From an uncultured Methanobrevibacter sp. (GTDB lineage Archaea > Methanobacteriota > Methanobacteria > Methanobacteriales > Methanobacteriaceae): a stretch of DNA of 43,300 nucleotides. Location: assembly GCF_905235195.1 (NCBI RefSeq), contig NZ_CAJOKH010000001.1, forward strand, positions 1-43,300. The letters are read 5' to 3'. Positions 38,884 through 43,300 of this stretch are shown here, piece by piece (position 1 is the first letter of the stretch; each line of letters begins with the position of its first letter). The notes beneath the pieces were generated by a model that worked only from the letters and a program-made list of their open reading frames with translations, was not told where the DNA came from and searched no databases. Made by a program: the position numbers and the translations under genes.

Positions 38884-39825
38884 TTATTCTTTATATAAAA
38901 AGCCTTTTTTATCTAATTCATTTTTAATATCTTCAAGTGTTTCTTTATTTATTGCACAGATAGTTGTTTGGCGATATTCACTTAAATTATATAGATTTTC
39001 TAAATCTCTTTTTCTCTCATCATAATTATTTAAATTATTAAGGAATTTTTCATATTCTTCAACTTCAGAAACATTAATCATTCTAACTAAGGGTTCTTTA
39101 AAACCTTTAATTGGATATGAAACATTTTTTATGGTACCATTATATTTTCTAATAATAATATCTGCTACATCATATAATTCATCAACTGTATTTTTTAATT
39201 TTAAACTTTCACAGCTTTCATTAATGTCTGATAATATTTTTTTAACAGTTCCATCAATATTATCACTTTGAATTACTTTAATGTCATTTTTTTGGGCTTG
39301 TGACATTAAATAATCATGAATAATACGATTTTCCATAAAGTAATCTAGTTGTTTTCCGCCTCTTCCAATTTCTGTAGCTCTTTTTACAAAACGGTTTTTA
39401 TGAGAATTTTCATCTGCACTTAAAACAAAGAAATGAACAGAAGCATTATCCTTAAATTTATCTAAGTCAATCATTCCCGGAATCAAATGAACTCCTTCAA
39501 TAATAATATCATCATGATCTTTAACAGCTCTTTCAATAACCTTTTCAATTGCAGGTAGTACAAAAGAAGAATGTTCTACAAAACCTGCACTAATTAATTC
39601 TTCTTCATTTTTATATCTGTTCTGATTTCTAAGTGTTTTATAAGCATTATATGATGAACTATGTAACGCAGGTGCATAATCATCCCCAATAATTCCTCTT
39701 ACAACTTCTCTTATAAAATCAGATTCAATTAAATGTTTTATATTAAGTGATTTAGCTAACTCAGATGCAACTGTTGATTTGCCTATTCCAGAAGCACTTC
39801 CTATTAAAATTACATATGGTTTCAT
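38884..39825 (-). CDS. pgk2: 2-phosphoglycerate kinase
   Basis: Phosphorylates 2-phosphoglycerate to 2,3-diphosphoglycerate, precursor of the cyclic 2,3-diphosphoglycerate that Methanobacteriales store. The 313-residue P-loop kinase starts KPYVILIGSASGIGKST with the Walker A at 9-18. IESDFIREVVRG, LHSSSYNAYKTLR, IIIEGVHLIPG and ADENSHKNRFVKRA follow, a pattern seen in archaeal 2-PGK. The length is close to that of the Methanothermus enzyme (about 300). No ATP-cone domain is present at the front, unlike longer homologues. It is probably monocistronic. The related P-loop mevalonate-type kinases are a less likely alternative. Confidence 0.85.
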   Translation of the reverse strand: MKPYVILIGSASGIGKSTVASELAKSLNIKHLIESDFIREVVRGIIGDDYAPALHSSSYNAYKTLRNQNRYKNEEELISAGFVEHSSFVLPAIEKVIERAVKDHDDIIIEGVHLIPGMIDLDKFKDNASVHFFVLSADENSHKNRFVKRATEIGRGGKQLDYFMENRIIHDYLMSQAQKNDIKVIQSDNIDGTVKKILSDINESCESLKLKNTVDELYDVADIIIRKYNGTIKNVSYPIKGFKEPLVRMINVSEVEEYEKFLNNLNNYDERKRDLENLYNLSEYRQTTICAINKETLEDIKNELDKKGFLYKE

Positions 39826-39918
39826 TTAAATTCCTCTCAAAGTTTTTTTTCAATAATAATGTTTAATAATTAATAACCTATTATTTTTAAATTTATATAT
39901 AGAATCTTTATAAAATAT

Positions 39919-40224
39919 TTATATAATTCTTTTTGATTCCCATACACTTTGGATTATTACAGATTTATCTTTATCGATTGCTATTATTATAACTAATTCT
40001 TTATTGGAATAGTTTTCGGAAGGGTAATACAATTTAAATTCATTCCTTTTGTCTTGTTCTATATCTAAAGGGTCTTCATTCAATATTACCTTTCGAATAT
40101 ATTCTTCACTAATCTCCCTTGATTGTTCTCTTTTAAAGCTGTGTTTTGTAAATATTAATTTATTTCCATTTAAACTCATGAGAATCTCATCTACATCTGA
40201 AATACTGTAACTATTATTTGCCAT
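39919..40224 (-). CDS. DUF4258-like small protein, possible toxin of an XRE/ImmA cassette
   Basis: 101 residues. The central FTKHSFKREQSREISEEYIRKVI (25-47) and the strand-rich end (NKELVIIIAIDKDKSVIIQSVW) resemble the DUF4258 fold, a small alpha/beta domain with a conserved His-Arg-Arg set (H28, R32, R36). The function of that family is not established; the fold resembles small RNase toxins. The gene is 45 bp after the ImmA/IrrE-like gene and in the same direction, with an XRE regulator upstream. A toxin role is an inference from context only; it could also be an accessory or regulatory protein. Confidence 0.65.
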   Translation of the reverse strand: MANNSYSISDVDEILMSLNGNKLIFTKHSFKREQSREISEEYIRKVILNEDPLDIEQDKRNEFKLYYPSENYSNKELVIIIAIDKDKSVIIQSVWESKRII

Positions 40225-40269
40225 AGTTTATCCCTTTTTTAATACTAATTTTTATTCTTTTTCCACCCT

Positions 40270-41004
40270 TTATTTTTCATATTTTTTATTTTCATCTTTA
40301 TTTATAGAATATTCCTTATATTTGTTAAAAAGAAGTTTATCTCTTTTTTCTTTACTGATTAATTGATTATCGTATGATAATTCGATTAGTCTAATGTAAT
40401 TGCCTATGACCAATTCTTCGTAATTAGTATAGGATTCATATAATTGCTGTGTAAAACCAAGCTTTCTTGCATTTCTTTTAATGTGTGGTTTGAACTTTTC
40501 ACGTTCTTCCTCTGTAATTTTTCCAAGGAGATTTAGTCTAAATAAAAATGCATCATGACTTATTTGATAATATTGTTCTGCTTTAATAATGTCTTCAAGT
40601 GTCCATTTTTCAATATTAAATTCCTCTTCATATGAATCTAATCCTCCATGAGGTAAAAGGAGACATGATGCAAAGTTTTCAGCATTAGATTCAATTTCTT
40701 CATGACTTAGTGAGCTTATGTTTATATAGTTCCTTTCAGCCATTAAATGATAGATTTCATGTGCCAATGTAAATCTTTGTCTTCCTAAAGGGTGATTTGA
40801 GTTAATAAAGATAAGTACTTGATTGGATACTATACAAGATGATCCGCTAAAGTTTCCATCAAATTTTAAAAAGGATATAGTGAGATTATTAATTTTATTT
40901 AAGGCGAGGGATATTATGTCAATAGGGTTATTATCATGAATATTCCATTTTCTCCTACATTTATTTGCAAGTTCATTCATTTCAAAATAGTTAGAATAAT
41001 CCAT
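40270..41004 (-). CDS. ImmA/IrrE family metallopeptidase
   Basis: 244-residue zinc peptidase with HEIYH at 82-86 (LAHEIYHLM) and the likely third ligand Glu105 in ESNAENFASCLLLP. This is the pattern of the ImmA/IrrE family, in which the enzyme cleaves an XRE-type repressor (ImmR, DdrO). The motif's usual Asn after Ala is Glu here. The start is the ATG at 41002-41004 after GGTGA; the TTG and GTG upstream fall in the Shine-Dalgarno. It sits between an XRE gene and a DUF4258 gene on the same strand. Cleavage of that XRE protein is the natural hypothesis. Confidence 0.85.
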   Translation of the reverse strand: MDYSNYFEMNELANKCRRKWNIHDNNPIDIISLALNKINNLTISFLKFDGNFSGSSCIVSNQVLIFINSNHPLGRQRFTLAHEIYHLMAERNYINISSLSHEEIESNAENFASCLLLPHGGLDSYEEEFNIEKWTLEDIIKAEQYYQISHDAFLFRLNLLGKITEEEREKFKPHIKRNARKLGFTQQLYESYTNYEELVIGNYIRLIELSYDNQLISKEKRDKLLFNKYKEYSINKDENKKYEK

Positions 41005-41142
41005 TTTATTCACCAATAATGCTTAATATTATTTTTTTAAGTTTAAATCTATTATATCATTATAAGAGAATCGTAATTATGATTTTTCATCAATATTTTA
41101 AATCATATTTATAAACAAGAATTATTAAACTAATAATACTTA

Positions 41143-41469
41143 TTATAGGTCTTTAGTAATTTCATTTAAATATTCAATGTCTTTTAATATTCTATTCATT
41201 TTTGCAAGACCATTTAAATCTTTATTGTGAATATCAGACCTAAATACATAGGTATTTATTTTATATTCTTCATTTCCATAGAGAATATAATCTTCACTAC
41301 AATTATATAAATCGCATAATTTTTTTAAAGCAGATTTTTGTAGTTTTCTGCTATCATTTTCAATTCTTGCAATTTGTCCCTGATTATAATCAAGATATTT
41401 TCCAATATCTGATTGTGTAAAGTTATAGTGTTTTCTTAAATTTTTTAATCTACTTCCTACACTTTCCAT
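41143..41469 (-). CDS. XRE-family transcriptional regulator
   Basis: 108-residue DNA-binding protein with an N-terminal helix-turn-helix at about 5-60 (VGSRLKNLRKHYNFTQSDIGKYLDYNQGQIARIEND split over the four helices) and a short C-terminal part (from 70) without a known domain, which may hold the ImmA cleavage site or dimer interface. The start at 41467-41469 is preferred; a GTG at 41478 is possible. A TATA box lies 45 bp upstream and an imperfect dyad sits in between, suggesting autorepression. It is first gene of a minus-strand cassette, with a 138 bp gap to the ImmA gene, and divergent from prs. Confidence 0.85.
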   Translation of the reverse strand: MESVGSRLKNLRKHYNFTQSDIGKYLDYNQGQIARIENDSRKLQKSALKKLCDLYNCSEDYILYGNEEYKINTYVFRSDIHNKDLNGLAKMNRILKDIEYLNEITKDL

Positions 41470-41476
41470 TTTTCTC

Positions 41477-41521
41477 ACTATTATACTAATTAATTATAGT
41501 TTTGACATAATCTTTATATAA
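41477..41521 (-). promoter_or_regulatory. XRE gene promoter with imperfect dyad
   Basis: TTATATAAA on the minus strand at 41513-41521 follows AAAAGC, close to the archaeal box A consensus. ACTATTAT...ATTATAGT-like arms at 41477-41500 (7 of 8 matching) lie around the expected transcription start, as an autoregulatory operator would. Confidence 0.45.
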
Positions 41522-41698
41522 GCTTTTAGTATTTTTATTCCATTTAAATATAATTTTTTTTAAATTTTTCCATATAAATTTATTATTTTTTCTATCAAAA
41601 AGCTTATTATTTAATAAATTAGTGATTTACAAAAATTTTTTATATTTCAAATATCTAAATATAATTATTTATATATAATAATATTGATTGGTGATATT

Positions 41699-42598
41699 TT
41701 GATTGTAAGTGGTTCAGCTTCTCAAAAATTAGCAGCTAATGTGGCAAAAGAGTTAAATGATGTTTTTGTTAGGGTCGAAACTAAAAAATTCCCTGATGGT
41801 GAAAAATATTTACGTGTACATGGAAATGTTGATGAAGAGGTTACTATTATTCAATCTACAGGTTTTCCTCAAGATGAGACTCTTGTTGAATTATTGTTTT
41901 TAATAAGGAATCTTAAAGATTTGGGGGCAAAAAAAGTTAAAGTTATTGTTCCTTTTATGGGTTATGCAAGACAAGAACGTAGATTTAATGATGGTGAAGC
42001 AATATCAGCAAAGATTGTTGCCGAATTAATTGAAATGGCTGGTGCTGATGAATTTGCATCAATCAACCTTCATGAAGATTGTGTTAGGAAATTCTTCAAT
42101 ATTCCAGCATATAATTTGTCTGCTATGCCAGCTATTGCAGACTATGTAAGTGAAATAACAAATGACCCAATTATTATTGCTCCAGATAAAGGTGCTTTAG
42201 GTTTTGCAGAGGAAATTTCAGAAATTTTAGGATGTAATTGTACATATCTTAAAAAAGTCAGACTTGGACCTGATAAAGTTGAAACTACTATAGCAGATAT
42301 AGATGAAAGTGAGGATAATGGTAGTAAAGTGGAAATATCTTCTGTTAAAGGAAAGGAAGCTGTCATTATTGATGATATTATTGCAACAGGTGGTACAATA
42401 GTTAACGCTATAAACATTTTAAAAGAACATGGTGCAGTAAGTGTAAATGTATGTTGTGTACATCCAACACTTGTAAATGATGCTATTAGTAAAATTTTTG
42501 CTGCAGGGGCAAAGGACCTTGCAGGAACTGACACATTGAAATCTGATGTAAGCAGTATAAGTCTGGCAAAAACTATTGCTAATCATCTAAGGGAATAA
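41699..42598 (+). CDS. prs: ribose-phosphate diphosphokinase
   Basis: Makes 5-phosphoribosyl diphosphate from ribose 5-phosphate and ATP, for nucleotide, histidine and tryptophan synthesis. The 299-residue protein shows FPDGEKYLRV (31-40), VPFMGYARQERRF (84-96), NLHED (123-127), APDKGALGFAEEI and the PRPP-binding loop VIIDDIIATGGT (222-233). The start is TTG at 41699 (MIVSGSASQKLAANVA), after GGTGAT at 41690-41695; a TTG at 41684 lies before the Shine-Dalgarno and is not used. A TATA box TTTATATATA at 41668-41677 is only about 20 bp upstream, so the leader must be very short. It is divergent from the XRE gene. Confidence 0.94.
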   Translation: MIVSGSASQKLAANVAKELNDVFVRVETKKFPDGEKYLRVHGNVDEEVTIIQSTGFPQDETLVELLFLIRNLKDLGAKKVKVIVPFMGYARQERRFNDGEAISAKIVAELIEMAGADEFASINLHEDCVRKFFNIPAYNLSAMPAIADYVSEITNDPIIIAPDKGALGFAEEISEILGCNCTYLKKVRLGPDKVETTIADIDESEDNGSKVEISSVKGKEAVIIDDIIATGGTIVNAINILKEHGAVSVNVCCVHPTLVNDAISKIFAAGAKDLAGTDTLKSDVSSISLAKTIANHLRE

Positions 42599-42847
42599 TT
42601 TTATCTCAGTATTTTTTAATATTTTTTATTTTTTTTTAGTATTTTTTTTATTTTATTCAATTTTGATTGTTTTTACATTTTTGATATTAAATTTAAAAAA
42701 TAATTATATGTTTATAAAATTTATAAAGGTTTTATATTTTTGGACTTTTGTAGAAATCCTATTTGATTATTACAAAAATTTTTATAATATGTATTTTTGT
42801 TCAATTTTACTCTAATTTTTGAAAAAGGATTATAACCTCCAATATTT
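42599..42847. other. T-rich 3' spacer of prs
   Basis: Runs of 6-9 T at 42615-42660 make a good terminator for prs. Further right, ATAAAGGTTTTATA (near 42724) and TTTTTATAATATGTATTTTT (near 42780) both also occur near 11822 and 11890, with similar spacing, in the spacer next to the thioredoxin gene. Nothing else was seen. Confidence 0.4.
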
Positions 42848-42919
42848 TTATTCTTTATCATTTAATTCAAATTCAATCAAATGGGTATCTATAAAGCTTA
42901 TTTTTGTATAACTTAACTT
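42848..42919 (-). pseudogene. 3' end of a gene cut off at the insertion sequence
   Basis: On the minus strand KLSYTKISFIDTHLIEFELNDKE can be read from about 42919 to the stop at 42848. The frame is closed on its 5' side by a TAA at 42920-42922, which coincides with the estimated end of the insertion sequence (TAGGGGCC). The peptide has protein-like composition and would be the last 23-24 residues of a disrupted gene; its 5' part should lie beyond the element. I do not recognise the protein. Confidence 0.4.
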
Positions 42920-42920
42920 T

Positions 42921-43300
42921 TAGGGGCCTGAAATTTTCTGAATAAAATTTGGGCTAAAATTTCTTATTTTTTATGTTTATCATATTTATTTATAATTGTT
43001 TGTAAAAATACAATTTAATTTTCATTATTTTTAATAAATAGGGTCTTTATATCGTTAAATTTAAATAGTATGTATTACATATATTTATTTGATGATCAAA
43101 ATGAAACAGAGATTAAATTTAGATATTAAAGACCCAAATTATACTTTGTTGAAAGAAATATTTAAAATTATGGATTGCAGAGAAACTTCTGAAATATTAG
43201 TTTCAAATGGTTTTAAAAACATTAACAAACAAGTATTTACATTTAAAATCATATTCATCAGCATGTTCTTTGGATTAGACATTCCATTTATCTTAAAAGA
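42921..43300 (+). mobile_element. insertion sequence, left part (runs off the window)
   Basis: Starts near 42921 (TAGGGGCCTGAAATTTTCTG), where similarity to the minus-strand remnant at 1-465 begins, and includes a non-coding leader of about 170 bp and the start of a transposase. The leader contains ATTGTTTGTAAAAATACAAT (42995-43014), a near palindrome that recurs near 26574. The right end and any target duplication lie outside. Confidence 0.6.
43092..43300 (+). CDS. transposase, N-terminal part (cut by window end)
   Basis: Open from the ATG at 43092 to the window end: MIKMKQRLNLDIKDPNYTLL, then KEIFKIMDCRETSEILVS and a hydrophobic helix FKIIFISMFFGLDIPFIL. At least 69 codons without a stop. 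A second in-frame ATG is at 43101; the first is favoured because the remnant at 296 keeps both. It is homologous to the decayed copy at 1-296. DDE residues are not within the window, so calling it a transposase rests on the repeated occurrence and on recollection of similar Methanobrevibacter transposases. Confidence 0.65.
   Translation, partial: MIKMKQRLNLDIKDPNYTLLKEIFKIMDCRETSEILVSNGFKNINKQVFTFKIIFISMFFGLDIPFILK

Overview
The window comes from a very AT-rich archaeal chromosome, almost certainly a mesophilic Methanobacteriales methanogen of the Methanobrevibacter type. The archaeal markers are a group II chaperonin (thermosome), Hel308, ribosomal protein S17e, membrane-bound LonB, the archaeal GHMP shikimate kinase, archaeal HMG-CoA synthase with its thiolase, and 2-phosphoglycerate kinase (cyclic 2,3-diphosphoglycerate route). 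Corrinoid genes (cbiD, cbiP) and methanogen-type DUF2098 and DUF2284 proteins agree with this. Starts are mostly preceded by GGTGA or GAGG Shine-Dalgarno sequences, and several real starts are TTG. Transcripts appear to end in runs of T.

Layout. 1-465 is a decayed insertion-sequence end on the minus strand. 712-10420 is mostly minus-strand housekeeping: deoC, elp3, hel308, moaC, a GT4 glycosyltransferase and cbiD, with plus-strand PRC-barrel, DUF2098 and DUF2284 genes between them. 10580-13550 holds a broken nucleotidyltransferase-HEPN gene, a small CPHC thioredoxin, shikimate kinase, an orphan coding fragment and a small membrane protein. 14087-22021 is a plus-strand biosynthetic block: chorismate mutase, rpS17e, a UvrD-like helicase with a long basic linker, then lysC-dapA-dapB-asd. 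22366-24300 is a long coiled-coil protein with a 20-residue repeat and a C-terminal winged-helix-like end. Next come two tandem tRNA-Gly genes (minus) and two paralogous 3-helix membrane proteins (plus). On the minus strand follow an NSS transporter with a methyltransferase, then the thermosome. HMG-CoA synthase and thiolase (mevalonate pathway), cbiP (minus) and lonB come next. The right end has pgk2, a three-gene XRE / ImmA-IrrE / DUF4258 cassette, prs, a truncated gene fragment, and the start of an insertion sequence of the same family as the left remnant.

How the genes fit together. aroK and aroQ lie close together (aromatic amino acids). lysC, dapA, dapB and asd make and use aspartate semialdehyde (lysine, threonine, methionine). 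cbiD and cbiP serve corrinoid synthesis, moaC serves molybdopterin, and HMG-CoA synthase plus thiolase start isoprenoid lipid synthesis. Thermosome and LonB are protein quality control; palindromes lie near both promoters.

The least ordinary items are: the paired half-size membrane proteins with opposite charge bias; the XRE/ImmA/DUF4258 cassette; the broken NTase-HEPN gene; a 73-76 bp repeat shared by two distant intergenic regions; the 20-residue repeat protein; and the related insertion sequences at both window edges, the right one apparently inserted into a gene.
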